Positions 1 to 8,662 of a DNA stretch of 34,617 nucleotides are shown piece by piece. Where the stretch lies: contig JAGNYO010000024.1 in the NCBI GenBank assembly GCA_017984895.1, positions 1-34,617 on the forward strand, written 5' to 3'. Numbering within the stretch: the stretch's first letter is position 1; each line of letters begins with the position of its first letter. The DNA comes from Sphingobium sp. (GTDB taxonomy: Bacteria; Pseudomonadota; Alphaproteobacteria; Sphingomonadales; Sphingomonadaceae). Position numbers and translations under genes: made by a program. The notes beneath the pieces were generated by a model. It was not told the DNA's origin. It saw only the letters and a program-made list of their open reading frames with translations, and did no database searches.

Positions 1-2
1 CC

Positions 3-104
3 AAACTCAAACAATTTCGCCGCGTAGCAACCCGATACGACAAGCTGCTCGTCAACTTCATGGGCTTCGTCAAACTCGCAGCCATCGCTATATGGTTGAG
101 ATAG
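3..104 (+). mobile_element. IS5-family transposase, C-terminal remnant (cut by window edge)
   Basis: An open frame entering from the left edge encodes about 33 residues and stops at 102-104. It contains RRVATRYDKLLVNFMGFV followed by a hydrophobic tail ending AIAIWLR. This matches the usual C-terminal end of IS5-family DDE transposases, where an R-x-x-TRYDK motif and an AIWL tail follow the catalytic glutamate helix. Nothing upstream is visible, so it cannot be told whether the element is intact. The sequence just after the stop, up to roughly 130, probably contains the right end of the insertion sequence, but I could not define its inverted repeat without the other end. Confidence 0.8.
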
Positions 105-151
105 TTAAATCGTCACCACGCCCTAGTGCGCGCTGATTCCTTGGTGTCGCA

Positions 152-775
152 TCACTTGTTACCAATTACCAAAAATCGGTGCCCACTATTGGGCGCGATG
201 CTCCAGGAGCTGACCAGCGCGTCGATGGCGGCCCAGCCATAGGCGCCCAGCGGTTTCACGCGCCGGTAACGCGCCGCGCTCATACCGCCCAGCGCGATCA
301 CGGGGCAATGCGCCAGCCGAGCCAGCGCGGCAAAGCGCCACAGGCCCAGCGCCCGCCCGCCGGGGTGAGAGCGGGTGGCAAACACAGGCGACAGGAAGAT
401 CAGGTTTGCGCCCGCCCTGTTGGCGAGGGCGATTTCCCGCCGGTTATGCGCAGAAGTGGAGAGAAGCGCGCCCCTGCCCCTGCTTCTGCCAAGGCTTCTG
501 CGGCGGACTTCCTGCGCAGGGCGATGCACCCCATCGGCCTCGCGGCGCTTTGCTTCGCCCGCATCAAGCAATAAGAGGCCGCGCCCGCGCGCTTGCTTTA
601 CGATCTGGGCGAACAGGGCGTCACGCGCCTCATCCCCCAGCCCGTAATGGCGAAAGACGATGCCGCTGCCGCCTGGTAACCGGCAAACGGCGCGCAAGAG
701 CCTCGCGTCGTCGACCCGCTCATCGGTAAACAGCCACAGGCGCGGCAGGGGTGAAGGGGGCTGGCGGCGAGGCAT
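152..775 (-). CDS. thiamine-phosphate-synthase-like (ThiE/TenI-fold) protein
   Basis: The 207-residue product resembles thiamine phosphate synthase, which joins the pyrimidine and thiazole halves of thiamine in the cytoplasm. The C-terminal half carries the family signatures: STSAHN, then IFLSPVFATRSHPGG (phosphate-binding region) and VIALGGMS (second phosphate loop). The N-terminus, with PRLWLFTDER, is typical of short alphaproteobacterial members. The start at 775 was chosen because it gives this N-terminus and has GAGGG just upstream; the longer open frame runs backwards through yggS. Residues 80-115 are unusually arginine-rich. The last 20 or so residues look unlike the family end and lie next to an IS element, so the natural C-terminus may have been altered. 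The gene is divergent from yggS with only 22 bases between. These short homologues often lack proven activity, so the role is uncertain. Confidence 0.75.
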   Translation of the reverse strand: MPRRQPPSPLPRLWLFTDERVDDARLLRAVCRLPGGSGIVFRHYGLGDEARDALFAQIVKQARGRGLLLLDAGEAKRREADGVHRPAQEVRRRSLGRSRGRGALLSTSAHNRREIALANRAGANLIFLSPVFATRSHPGGRALGLWRFAALARLAHCPVIALGGMSAARYRRVKPLGAYGWAAIDALVSSWSIAPNSGHRFLVIGNK

Positions 776-797
776 ATCGCCCTCTATAGCGGCGCGC

Positions 798-1535
798 ATG
801 ACCCAATCTAGCATCCAAATGGCCGACGAAACCCCTCTTTGTGCAGTGCGTGGGCGCATCGCCAAGGCGGCCGCCCTTGCCGGGCGGGACGCCCGCGATG
901 TGACGCTGGTCGCGATTGCAAAGAACCATGATGCTGACGCTGTCTTGCCGCTTCTGGAGGAAGGCCAGCGCCATTTCGGAGAGAACCGCGTGCAGGAGGC
1001 ACAGGCCAAGTGGCCGGCGTTGCGCGCGCGCTTTCCCGATGTGGTGCTGCACCTTGTCGGCCAGCTTCAGAGCAACAAGGCGGCGGAAGCGATCGCGCTG
1101 TTTGATGTGATCCACTCGCTCGATCGGCCCTCGCTCGTCGACGCGCTGGGCAAGGCGATGGCGGCGGCGGGGCGGCGCATTCCCTGTTTCATTCAGGTCA
1201 ATATCGGCGAAGAACCGCAAAAAGGCGGCTGTGCGATCGCCGATCTGCCGGCGCTGCTGGAAAAGGCTCGTGCGGCGGAGATTCCGGTTATCGGGCTGAT
1301 GTGCGTGCCGCCGCACACGCGCTTTCCGCAGAATTTGGTCGCGGCTGTGAGTCCGCAAGCGCATCAAGACAGTGACGTGGAAGCCGCGCCCTACTTCGCT
1401 CTGCTGGCGAAGATCGCGCGGGATCAGAGGCTGGCCGGGCTTTCGATGGGCATGTCTGGCGATTATGAAACGGCGGTCATGCTGGGCGCGAGCCATGTGC
1501 GGGTCGGCTCGGCCCTGTTCGGGGCGCGAGGCTGA
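798..1535 (+). CDS. yggS: YggS/PLPBP-family pyridoxal-phosphate homeostasis protein
   Basis: The 245-residue protein belongs to the YggS/PROSC family, TIM-barrel proteins that bind pyridoxal 5'-phosphate without known catalytic activity and buffer vitamin B6 and amino-acid pools. Lys42 in LVAIAKNHDADAV is the expected PLP-binding lysine. Other hallmarks are FGENRVQEAQAKW, LVGQLQSNKA, QVNIGEEPQKGG, GLSMGMSGDYETA and the final HVRVGSALFGAR. Between GLMCVPP and DVEAAPYFALL there is an extra stretch of about 20 residues (173-192) that I do not expect in the family. The ATG at 798 fits the family N-terminus. No Shine-Dalgarno sequence precedes it, but TATAGC ends seven bases before the ATG, so the mRNA may be leaderless. 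Confidence 0.92.
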   Translation: MTQSSIQMADETPLCAVRGRIAKAAALAGRDARDVTLVAIAKNHDADAVLPLLEEGQRHFGENRVQEAQAKWPALRARFPDVVLHLVGQLQSNKAAEAIALFDVIHSLDRPSLVDALGKAMAAAGRRIPCFIQVNIGEEPQKGGCAIADLPALLEKARAAEIPVIGLMCVPPHTRFPQNLVAAVSPQAHQDSDVEAAPYFALLAKIARDQRLAGLSMGMSGDYETAVMLGASHVRVGSALFGARG

Positions 1536-1605
1536 CGAAAAAGGCCGCTCAACGGGGGGCGACCTCTCCGTTTGCGCCGGGTATCAACCCCTTAGAGGCC
1601 ATTTG

Positions 1606-1837
1606 GAAATTCGCTTTTCCAAACGAATTTCAGAGGCCGCACCAGCCCGCTCCCCCACCCAGCCACCCAAATATTTTACGCTGTTTTGGGTGGTTGGGTG
1701 GGGAGCGGGCCGGCACCGCTTTTCCAAACAGACTCTTGGAGGCTGATGAGATTTGTTGAAATCACATCAGCCTCCAGAAATCTTTGGTATCGTGCGATCT
1801 GTCGCGAAAAACCGGTTCCCCCTTTTCCGCATCGCAC
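1606..1837. repeat. block of four stacked inverted repeats
   Basis: The 300-base gap between yggS and the receptor gene is almost wholly made of hairpins. They are 1606-1631 (8-base arms GAAATTCG/CGAATTTC), 1645-1710 (arms of 26-27 bases, GCCCGCTCCCCCACCC against GGGTGGGGAGCGGGC), 1737-1776 (18-base arms with one mismatch, loop GTTG) and 1792-1837 (arms GTGCGAT/ATCGCAC enclosing AACCGGTT). The phrase GCTTTTCCAAAC occurs twice, near 1613 and 1719. The last unit resembles dispersed palindromic repeats common in alphaproteobacteria, with AAACCGGTT followed by a CTTTTCCGCATCGCACCCTAG-like end. It abuts the stop codon of the receptor gene. The block separates two convergent genes and probably also terminates both. 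Confidence 0.75.
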
Positions 1838-1838
1838 C

Positions 1839-4607
1839 CTAGAACTTGCCGCGCACCGTGATCCCGTAGGTCCGCGGTTCGGCCAGATAGGCGGAGAACA
1901 GCTGAGTCGCGCTAGTGGCGCGGCCCGTCTGAACATGGGCGATGGAATTGCTGCCCTGTAGCGGGGTGTTGAACGCCACCTGGGTATATTCGGTGTTGAA
2001 GATATTCTGGCCCCAGAACTCCACGGCCCAGCGCTGGTCAGGCCCGCGCAAACCGATACGGGCGTTCCACACATCATAGCCATCCTGCGTTTTCTCCGGG
2101 AACAGATCCGAGCCCGTGTTATAATCTCCGGTCATGCGACCATCGAAATAGAACAGGCCAGATAGCCCGCTGGAGCCGATGTCCGGCGTCCAGGTAAAGC
2201 TCATGGTGGTGACGAGCTTCGGCGCGTTGCTGTTGATGCGGCCGGGGAGCAGGAACAACGCGGTATCAAGCGGAGTCTGGCCATCGCCGCTGCCCACCAG
2301 CCGCTTCGCGAATCTGGCTTCGGCATAAGTGAGGCCGCCGCTCACGCGCACATTGCGCACCGGCGAGGCGTTCAGTTCCAGCTCGACGCCCTGGCTGACG
2401 AGGCCGGGCTTGACCTCCTTGCTGGCGCAGGTGCTGGCGGCAAGCGCAGTGGAGCAGCCATTGATATTCTGCACCACGAAGCTGAACCCGTTATAGGTGT
2501 TGAGCTGGAAGTTCTTGAACTCCTGCCGGAAGGCGGCGATGTTCACGCCCCACTGCCGGGTGCTGTATTTCATACCGACCTCGAACGAATCTACCTTTTC
2601 CGCCGCAAAGCGCAGTGAGGGGGCATCGGCGGCGCTGCGCGGGACGAAATAGGTGGCGGGCGCAGTATTGCCGACACTGGTGCCATAATTGCCCAGCTCG
2701 AACCGGTCGAGATTGTAGCCGCCTGCCTTGTAGCCGCGCGAATAGCTGGCGTAGAGCAGCATCTCGCGCGTCGGCTTGAACGAGAGAACGGCGGTGCCGG
2801 ACAGTTCATCGTCGCTGATGCTGTCGTTCAAGGCCAGCGCATTAAGGGCCGGGCTGCCATTGCCGAGGCAGCCGAGTGCTAATGTTCCGCCAGCCAGCTG
2901 TATCGCCTGTGCGGTCGGAGGGGGTGTGCTCGAAGTGATCGGCGTTGCAGCGAGGCTGACCAGGCCCGGCAAACTTTGCAATGCAGCGCAGGCCGCATTA
3001 TCGTTGTTAAAAGTGGCGCGGAGTTTCTTCTTCTCATGCGTCCAGCGCAGGCCGACCGTGAGGTCGAGCTTGTCGGTGATATGCACGATATTATGGGTAA
3101 AGGCCGCTAGACTCTCGCTGTCCTGCTTGTACCGCGCATCCCGGTCGCCTGCTGTACCGGTCGCACCAATGCTCAGCAGGTTCGACAGTGCTGCGTTGAG
3201 CAGCGCCGGGGCACCACCGCCGCCGGTTGGGAAGTTCACGTTGATAACTCCGGCCTGCATCGCGGCGCGACTGTTACAGGGAAGGAGCGCGGCGTTTGCC
3301 GCTGTTGCCAACAGGCGGCACGTCGCGAACAGGCCATAATCCCGGCCGAAGCGGATATTGTCGACCAGCGTCAGCTTCTCGTTCGAATAATAGCCGCCGA
3401 CCAGCCAGTCGAGCTTGTTATCGAACGCCTGGCCTTGCAGGCGCAGTTCCTGCGTAAAGGTCTTGAACTGACGATAGGTATTGGGATCGCGATACACGAT
3501 GTCTGCGCGGTTATAGTCATAATCGCCATAATCGCGGGACTTGTAGTTCCGATAGCCGGTGATGCTGGTCAGCTTTGCGGCACCAAAATCATAATTGATC
3601 TCGCCGGAAAACCCCCAGTCCTTGAGCTTGCTCACATAGTCGCGGCCCGGCGTGATGCTGGTTGTGCGACTATAGGGATCTATGGTGATGGGCACGCCGC
3701 TGATCGTTTGCAGGATGGTGGCGACGCGGCTGGTGGGGTTGATGGTGCCGGGCGCCGGGCCAACCACCTCCCGTTTGGAGGTATAGACAGCCGCGCAGCA
3801 ACTCTCGTCGCGGTTGGTATAGTCGCCGATCAGGCGGATGGAGAGCGCATCGTTCGGCTCCAGCAACGCCTGCCCGCGCACGAAATAGCGGTCGCGGTCG
3901 TTGGTGTCGCCAACTTTGTTGCCGGTGGCGTCCACGAGTTTCATGAAACCGTCCCGTTGGCTCCATACCCCGTCCAGCCGCAGCGCGATCTTCTCGCTCA
4001 CCGGGCCGGTGATGCTGGCCGCCGCGCGCCAGAAATCATAATTGCCATAGGTCAGCTCGCCCTTGGCGCCGAGCGTGAACTCCGGCCCTTTGGAGACGAT
4101 GTTGATGAGGCCGGCGGAGGCATTGCGGCCAAACAGCGTGCCCTGCGGCCCGCGCAGCACCTCGATACGCTCGATCTCGCCCAGATCCGTAAGGCCAGCG
4201 CCGGTGCGCGAGCGGTAAACACCGTCGATGAACACCGCGACCGAGCTTTCAAGGCCGGGATTGTCCCCCACGGTGCCTACACCGCGGATGCGCGCCGCGC
4301 CATTTGCTTCGGAGCCGGTGGAGGACACAAGCAGCGAGGGTGCAAGCTGGTTCAACTGGCGGATATCGTTGGCCCCGCTGTTTTGCAGGCTGGCGGCGGT
4401 CACGGCCGAAACCGCGATCGGCACATCAGACAGCGGGCTGGCGCGCCGGGTGGCGGTGACGATGATGACGGAGTCGTCTTGCGGCGCTTCTTCGGTGGCA
4501 TCGGGCACGGCGGGCGGCGGGGCCGCTTCCTGCGCGCGGGCTGAAAAGCTGGTCATCATGGCGAGCGTGGCAACACCGCACGCGAGCATCCCGTATCTCT
4601 TGGTCAT
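1839..4607 (-). CDS. TonB-dependent outer-membrane receptor
   Basis: The 922-residue protein is an outer-membrane receptor of the sphingomonad type that imports an unknown substrate using TonB energy. A signal peptide (residues 1-26, cut after SARAQ) is followed by a TonB-box-like stretch (DDSVIIVTATRR), the plug domain with IRGVGTVGDNPGLESSV, VFIDGVYRSR and the signature ERIEVLRGPQGTLFGRNA, and then a long beta-barrel ending in the typical aromatic strand YGITVRGKF. The start at 4607 has AAGGAAAGG eight or so bases upstream and gives a clean signal peptide. An alternative ATG at 4649 would add 14 residues. No regulator or substrate enzyme lies beside it, so specificity cannot be read from context. 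Its stop touches the palindromic block. Confidence 0.95.
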   Translation of the reverse strand: MTKRYGMLACGVATLAMMTSFSARAQEAAPPPAVPDATEEAPQDDSVIIVTATRRASPLSDVPIAVSAVTAASLQNSGANDIRQLNQLAPSLLVSSTGSEANGAARIRGVGTVGDNPGLESSVAVFIDGVYRSRTGAGLTDLGEIERIEVLRGPQGTLFGRNASAGLINIVSKGPEFTLGAKGELTYGNYDFWRAAASITGPVSEKIALRLDGVWSQRDGFMKLVDATGNKVGDTNDRDRYFVRGQALLEPNDALSIRLIGDYTNRDESCCAAVYTSKREVVGPAPGTINPTSRVATILQTISGVPITIDPYSRTTSITPGRDYVSKLKDWGFSGEINYDFGAAKLTSITGYRNYKSRDYGDYDYNRADIVYRDPNTYRQFKTFTQELRLQGQAFDNKLDWLVGGYYSNEKLTLVDNIRFGRDYGLFATCRLLATAANAALLPCNSRAAMQAGVINVNFPTGGGGAPALLNAALSNLLSIGATGTAGDRDARYKQDSESLAAFTHNIVHITDKLDLTVGLRWTHEKKKLRATFNNDNAACAALQSLPGLVSLAATPITSSTPPPTAQAIQLAGGTLALGCLGNGSPALNALALNDSISDDELSGTAVLSFKPTREMLLYASYSRGYKAGGYNLDRFELGNYGTSVGNTAPATYFVPRSAADAPSLRFAAEKVDSFEVGMKYSTRQWGVNIAAFRQEFKNFQLNTYNGFSFVVQNINGCSTALAASTCASKEVKPGLVSQGVELELNASPVRNVRVSGGLTYAEARFAKRLVGSGDGQTPLDTALFLLPGRINSNAPKLVTTMSFTWTPDIGSSGLSGLFYFDGRMTGDYNTGSDLFPEKTQDGYDVWNARIGLRGPDQRWAVEFWGQNIFNTEYTQVAFNTPLQGSNSIAHVQTGRATSATQLFSAYLAEPRTYGITVRGKF

Positions 4608-4820
4608 AGCGCACCCTTTCCTTAGCATGATCTCTTTATTGTTAGTCATGTTGTTCTATCTAAAACCGAGTATGATCCATTTTATGACCGACGCAAGAAT
4701 AATGACGGAAATTTACAAGCATTTTACGCCTTAATTTGCGCCGAGCCGCCCTAAATCAGCGACAGGCGATAAGATAAATTCATATTGGCATGATTTGGTT
4801 CCATCCTTTAACGGGGAGGG

Positions 4821-5657
4821 ATGACATGTCCCGACCCATCCCGAAACTCCGGGATTCCCCCTATATGCGTGGCGGCGCTCTATCGCTTTGCGCGCTTTGA
4901 TGATCCGGCGGCGCTTAAGGAGCAGGTAGCGGGCTGGTGCACCGAGCTGGATATCCGTGGCACTTTGTTGCTCGCCACGGAAGGCATCAACGGCACGGTG
5001 TCGGGGGGAGACGAAGCGATCGCCACCTTGATGGGACGGCTGCGCGCCTTGCCCGGTTGCGCGGGACTGGAGATCAAATATTCCCGCGCCCCCGCCCATC
5101 CCTTTCGGCGGATGAAGGTGAAGGTCAAGCGCGAGATCGTGACAATGAACGCGGGCACGCTGGACCCGGCGCAAAATGCGGGGCGCTATATCGAGCCGCA
5201 GGACTGGAATGCGCTGATTACGGACCCAGAGACGATCCTGATCGACACCCGCAACGATTATGAGGTGACGATCGGCTCCTTCGCGGGTGCAATAGACCCC
5301 ACGATTCGCAATTTCAGCGAATTTCCCCGTTGGTTCGCCCGTGAAAAGGAGCGGTGGGAAGAGGAAGGCAAGGCCGCGCCCAAGGTCGCGATGTTCTGCA
5401 CCGGCGGCATCCGCTGCGAAAAGTCCACCGCTTTTGCGCGCTCCCTGGGGGTATCCGACGTCTATCATCTCAAGGGCGGCATCCTCAAATATTTGGAAGT
5501 AATCCCCGAAAAAAATAGCCTTTGGCGCGGCACCTGCTTCGTATTTGACGAGCGCGTTTCGGTCGGCCACGGCCTTGCGCCGGCAGGAGACAGCATGTGT
5601 CCGGTCTGCGGCTGGCCCTATGGCGCGCAGGAAGTGCATCATTGCACCCCCTCGTGA
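4821..5657 (+). CDS. trhO: tRNA uridine(34) hydroxylase, rhodanese-like
   Basis: The product matches the TrhO (YceA) family, which hydroxylates uridine at the wobble position of certain tRNAs on the oxygen-dependent route to 5-(carboxy)methoxyuridine. An N-terminal acylphosphatase-like domain (VAALYRF, TLLLATEGINGTVSG, KVKVKREIVTM) precedes a rhodanese domain with LIDTRNDYEVTIG and the cysteine loop FCTGGIRCEKS. The C-terminal cysteines CPVCGWPYG...HHC look metal-binding. At 278 residues the length is normal. The start is uncertain: the ATG at 4821 lies directly after GGGGAGGG, too close for an ideal ribosome site, and a GTG near 4869, just before AALYRF, would also suit the family. Confidence 0.93.
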   Translation: MTCPDPSRNSGIPPICVAALYRFARFDDPAALKEQVAGWCTELDIRGTLLLATEGINGTVSGGDEAIATLMGRLRALPGCAGLEIKYSRAPAHPFRRMKVKVKREIVTMNAGTLDPAQNAGRYIEPQDWNALITDPETILIDTRNDYEVTIGSFAGAIDPTIRNFSEFPRWFAREKERWEEEGKAAPKVAMFCTGGIRCEKSTAFARSLGVSDVYHLKGGILKYLEVIPEKNSLWRGTCFVFDERVSVGHGLAPAGDSMCPVCGWPYGAQEVHHCTPS

Positions 5658-5662
5658 TGGGC

Positions 5663-5688
5663 AAAAAAAAGCCGCCCCGAAGGGCGGC
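5663..5688 (-). terminator. intrinsic terminator on the minus strand
   Basis: A perfect seven-base stem (GCCGCCC/GGGCGGC, 5671-5688) closes a TTCG tetraloop when read on the minus strand and is followed by eight T. The T run is on the minus-strand side only. The nearest minus-strand gene ends 210 bases away, so this hairpin probably ends a separate transcript or a long 3' UTR. On the plus strand it can only weakly terminate trhO. Confidence 0.8.
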
Positions 5689-5880
5689 GGAAAGTTTTAG
5701 GAGAGGATGCCTGAAAGGCACCCCCTATGTGCCGTGCGACTCGCTTCTTCGCAAGTGCGAAATGGAAGTTCGCGATTGCAAAATGCGCAATCGCCCACTT
5801 TTCCCCGCTTTTTCCTTTGGTTAACAAAAAGCGTGCTCCCATGCCGCGTTAACAGAGCCTAACTTTTCTTAGCGCCCCGA
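5663..5880 (-). ncRNA. possible small RNA or long 3' UTR
   Basis: The gap between trhO and the phosphohexomutase has no convincing protein gene but is rich in structure. It contains GCGATTGC/GCAATCGC (5771-5793), a CGCACTTGCGAAGAAGCGAG-like stem (about 5740-5760), and a pyrimidine-rich single-stranded CATCCTCTCCTAAAAC segment just before the minus-strand terminator. C/U-rich loops complementary to ribosome-binding sites are common in alphaproteobacterial regulatory RNAs. The 5' end is unknown and no clear promoter was seen, so the limits are only a guess. Confidence 0.3.
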
Positions 5881-5900
5881 ACCGAAAGCGGCGCATCCGC

Positions 5901-7283
5901 TCAGTGCCCGGCCTGCGGCCCGCGCTGGATGCCAGAGAGGCCAAGCTGCTCGTCGATCTGGGCCATGAGTCGCTCAAGCCCGGCCTCGTCCTTGGCCTCG
6001 GCCCGCGCCACCAGCACGTCCTGCGTGTTGGACGCGCGCAGCAGCCACCAGCCATCGGTGGTGTTTACCCGCGCGCCATCGGTGTCGTTTACTTGCGCGC
6101 CGGAAGCCTTCAGCCGCGCCAGCACTTCGTCCACCGCCGCGAATTTGCGGCTTTCGTCGACTTGAAAGCGCATTTCCGGTGTATTGACCATTGCGGGCAT
6201 CTCGCCGCGCAGTTGCGTCACGCTCTTGCCCAGCGTGCTGGCGGCGCGAATCAAGCGGACCGCAGCATATAGTGCGTCATCGAAGCCATAATATTCATGC
6301 TTGAAGAACACGTGCCCGCTCATCTCTCCGGCGAGCGGGCTACCCGTTTCCTTCATTTTGGACTTGATGAGGCTGTGGCCGGTTTTCCACATCAGCGGCA
6401 CGCCGCCCAGCTCCGCCACCCGGTCATACAGCGCCTGGCTCGCCTTCACATCCGCGATAATCGTGGCTCCGGGCAGCTCGCGCAGCACTGGCTCGGCATA
6501 GATGGCGAGCAATTGATCGCCCCAGATCACCCGGCCCTCGCCATCGATCGCGCCGATGCGATCGCCATCGCCATCAAAAGCCACTCCGAAATCGAGACTT
6601 TTCTCGGCGACAAGCGTTTTGAGATCTTCCAGGTTTTTCTCTTCGGTAGGATCGGGATGATGATTGGGAAAATTGCCATCGACATCGGTGTAGAGCGTGA
6701 AATGCTCTCCCGGCAGCAGCTTGACGAGCTTGTCGACCACAGGCCCGGCGGCGCCATTGCCGGCGTCCCAGCCGATGCGCAGCGCTTGCCCGTCGAAACC
6801 CTCGAGCAACCGCGCGACATAGCGGTCCATGATGTCGATGTGATTCGATCCGGCGGAACCGGACACCCAGTCTCCCGCCGTCGCCATCTTGCCCAGCCCA
6901 AGGATGTCCGCACCGAAAAACGGGCGGCCCTGAAATACCATCTTGAAGCCATTGTAATTGGCGGGATTGTGGCTGCCGGTTATCTGGATGCCGCCATCCA
7001 CCTCCTCCGTCGCCTCGGCATAATATAGCATCGGGGTCGGCCCCATACCGACGCGCACCGCATGAATCCCCGCCTCGTTCAGCCCCTTGACCAGCGCTGC
7101 CTCCAGCACGGGAGAACTGACGCGGCCGTCATACCCCACCGCTACGCTCTTGCCGCCCGCACGGGCGATGAGGGTGCCGAAGCCCCGGCCGATGGCATAG
7201 GCGTCGTCGTCTCCCAGCGTTTCGCCGATGATGCCGCGGATGTCATATTCACGAAGGGTTGTCGGGTGGAAAGTGTGGGTCAT
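5901..7283 (-). CDS. phosphomannomutase/phosphoglucomutase
   Basis: This 460-residue enzyme is an alpha-D-phosphohexomutase, interconverting hexose 1- and 6-phosphates for surface-polysaccharide and nucleotide-sugar synthesis. All four domain signatures are present: the catalytic serine loop [14 protein letters not shown], the metal-binding [14 protein letters not shown], the sugar-specificity loop GEMSGHVFF (GEMSGH is typical of enzymes acting on both mannose and glucose phosphates), and the C-terminal phosphate-binding loop [18 protein letters not shown]. The N-terminus [14 protein letters not shown] is typical. The start at 7283 has AGGA upstream; an upstream ATG at 7343 would overlap the neighbouring gene. 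Substrate preference cannot be decided from sequence, so no symbol is given. Confidence 0.94.
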   Translation of the reverse strand: MTHTFHPTTLREYDIRGIIGETLGDDDAYAIGRGFGTLIARAGGKSVAVGYDGRVSSPVLEAALVKGLNEAGIHAVRVGMGPTPMLYYAEATEEVDGGIQITGSHNPANYNGFKMVFQGRPFFGADILGLGKMATAGDWVSGSAGSNHIDIMDRYVARLLEGFDGQALRIGWDAGNGAAGPVVDKLVKLLPGEHFTLYTDVDGNFPNHHPDPTEEKNLEDLKTLVAEKSLDFGVAFDGDGDRIGAIDGEGRVIWGDQLLAIYAEPVLRELPGATIIADVKASQALYDRVAELGGVPLMWKTGHSLIKSKMKETGSPLAGEMSGHVFFKHEYYGFDDALYAAVRLIRAASTLGKSVTQLRGEMPAMVNTPEMRFQVDESRKFAAVDEVLARLKASGAQVNDTDGARVNTTDGWWLLRASNTQDVLVARAEAKDEAGLERLMAQIDEQLGLSGIQRGPQAGH

Positions 7284-7339
7284 CGCAATCCTGCTTGGCT
7301 TTTGTTCGGTGGGCGGAGGCGCCATGTTTGTATATTCGG

Positions 7340-7771
7340 TCAAATGCCTGTGTCTGAAAGATGTTGCAGCAATATGGACCGGGCATCGTTAATTTTCTCT
7401 GCCAAAGCTTGCGTTCCTCCCGCATCCGGGTGAATTTTTGCAATGAGACGGCGGTGGGCGGCGCGGATATCGTCCGCCGTGGCGGTCATCGAGACGCCCA
7501 ACAGGGCGCGGGCTTCGCGCACCGCTTCCGGTTCGTCAATCGCGGCATGGGCGCGACGCGGCTGCATGAGCACAGGCCAGCGGCGCAGCGCGTAGAGCGC
7601 GGCAATGCCCAGCGGCACGCCACCCAGAAGCGGCTTTCCCCGCGCCGCCATCACTGCGCCGACAATCGCCAGCCCCAGCATCATGCCGTCCTTGCCGGTA
7701 AGGCGCGCCAGCTTGCCGCTGAGCAGCAGCCATAGCGCCCCGCCGATCAGAACCAGCGCGAGAAAACCCAT
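7340..7771 (-). CDS. membrane-anchored J-domain protein
   Basis: The 143-residue protein has two hydrophobic segments at its N-terminus (about residues 3-20 and 30-60) and a C-terminal J domain with the HPD tripeptide in [13 protein letters not shown] domains stimulate the ATPase of DnaK-type chaperones, and the layout recalls the Tim14/Pam18-like DnaJ proteins of alphaproteobacteria. The start codon shares a base with the mipZ stop (TGATG), so the two are probably translationally coupled. Its client is unknown. Confidence 0.88.
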   Translation of the reverse strand: MGFLALVLIGGALWLLLSGKLARLTGKDGMMLGLAIVGAVMAARGKPLLGGVPLGIAALYALRRWPVLMQPRRAHAAIDEPEAVREARALLGVSMTATADDIRAAHRRLIAKIHPDAGGTQALAEKINDARSILLQHLSDTGI

Positions 7772-8583
7772 CAGGCCGCGCTTTGCTCGGCAGTTTCAAG
7801 CGTGCGCTGATCGGCCACGAGCGGCAGGGCAAGGCCCGTCACCATCTCGCGCAGCTCCTGCCGCGCGGCGAGGTGGGAAAAGCCCAGATCGCCCAGATGC
7901 CCCTTGTCGAGCAGGGTCAGCCCGGAGGGGAACAGCTCGCGGAAGATCACCCGCTCGGAAAGGCCAGGAATCACGCGGAAGCCGACACGTTTGGACAGCT
8001 CGATCAGCGCTTCGCCGACCCGGCGCATGTTGCGCGCCTCCAGATGTTGCAGACGATTGCGCAGCACCACCCAGTCGATCGTCACGCCGTCGGCCTTGGC
8101 GCGGGATTTGCGCGCCTCGAAGATCAGCTCTGCGTAAAAGGACAGGCGCTTGACCTTGAAGCTCTCTGCATCGACCTGGCCGATGAGATCGAAATCGACG
8201 AAGCTGTCGTTCATCGGGGTGACGAGGGTGTTGGAGCGCGCGGCCATATATTTGGCATAGGCGTCATCGCGGCCCGGCGTATCGACGATCAGGAAGTCCA
8301 TTCCCTCCGCCAGGCTCTTATACGCCGAATCGAGATCGTCCTCGCGGGTGCCGTCGAACACCCGGAACATGGGGGAGGGCAGGTCGATGTTGCGGCGGCG
8401 GGCGGTTTCTCCGCGATTCTCCAGATAGCGCGTCACGGTGCGCTGGCGCGGGTCGAGATCCAGCATCGCCACCTTATGGCCCATGGCGGATAGCGCCACG
8501 CCGGTATGCACGGCGGTGGTGGACTTGCCTGTTCCGCCCTTTTCATTGGCAAAAACGATGATATGCGCTTGCGAACCCGACAT
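7771..8583 (-). CDS. mipZ: MipZ-type division-plane positioning ATPase (ParA family)
   Basis: The 270-residue protein is a deviant-Walker ParA/MinD-family ATPase that closely follows Caulobacter MipZ. In that organism MipZ forms a gradient from the poles and keeps FtsZ at midcell. The P-loop is NEKGGTGKST (residues 13-22, signature lysine 15), followed by MLDLDPRQRT, FLIVDTPGRDD, and the strongly MipZ-like TPMNDSFVDFD and DWVVLRNRL...EARN. The ending SHLAARQELREM also fits. Partner ParB is not in the window. The gene is divergent from panC, with a 79-base gap that must hold both promoters. Confidence 0.93.
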   Translation of the reverse strand: MSGSQAHIIVFANEKGGTGKSTTAVHTGVALSAMGHKVAMLDLDPRQRTVTRYLENRGETARRRNIDLPSPMFRVFDGTREDDLDSAYKSLAEGMDFLIVDTPGRDDAYAKYMAARSNTLVTPMNDSFVDFDLIGQVDAESFKVKRLSFYAELIFEARKSRAKADGVTIDWVVLRNRLQHLEARNMRRVGEALIELSKRVGFRVIPGLSERVIFRELFPSGLTLLDKGHLGDLGFSHLAARQELREMVTGLALPLVADQRTLETAEQSAA

Positions 8584-8662
8584 ACTCTCTTCCGTATCCC
8601 CCTTGGCGCGGTTATGACCGCCCGATCGACCGGATCAGACTCTTACCGGAGGCCATCCGCCC

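Noticed and set aside
776-797. Thiamine riboswitch before the thiamine-synthase-like gene
   Set aside because: The divergent gap is only 22 bases and no thi-box sequence is seen.
3435-4544. Plus-strand open frame of 369 codons inside the receptor gene
   Set aside because: It is antisense to the plug and barrel of the receptor; GC-rich third positions keep the frame open by chance.
4731-5642. Long minus-strand open frame opposite trhO
   Set aside because: It is the antisense of a well-supported enzyme gene, has an unlikely composition and no family match.
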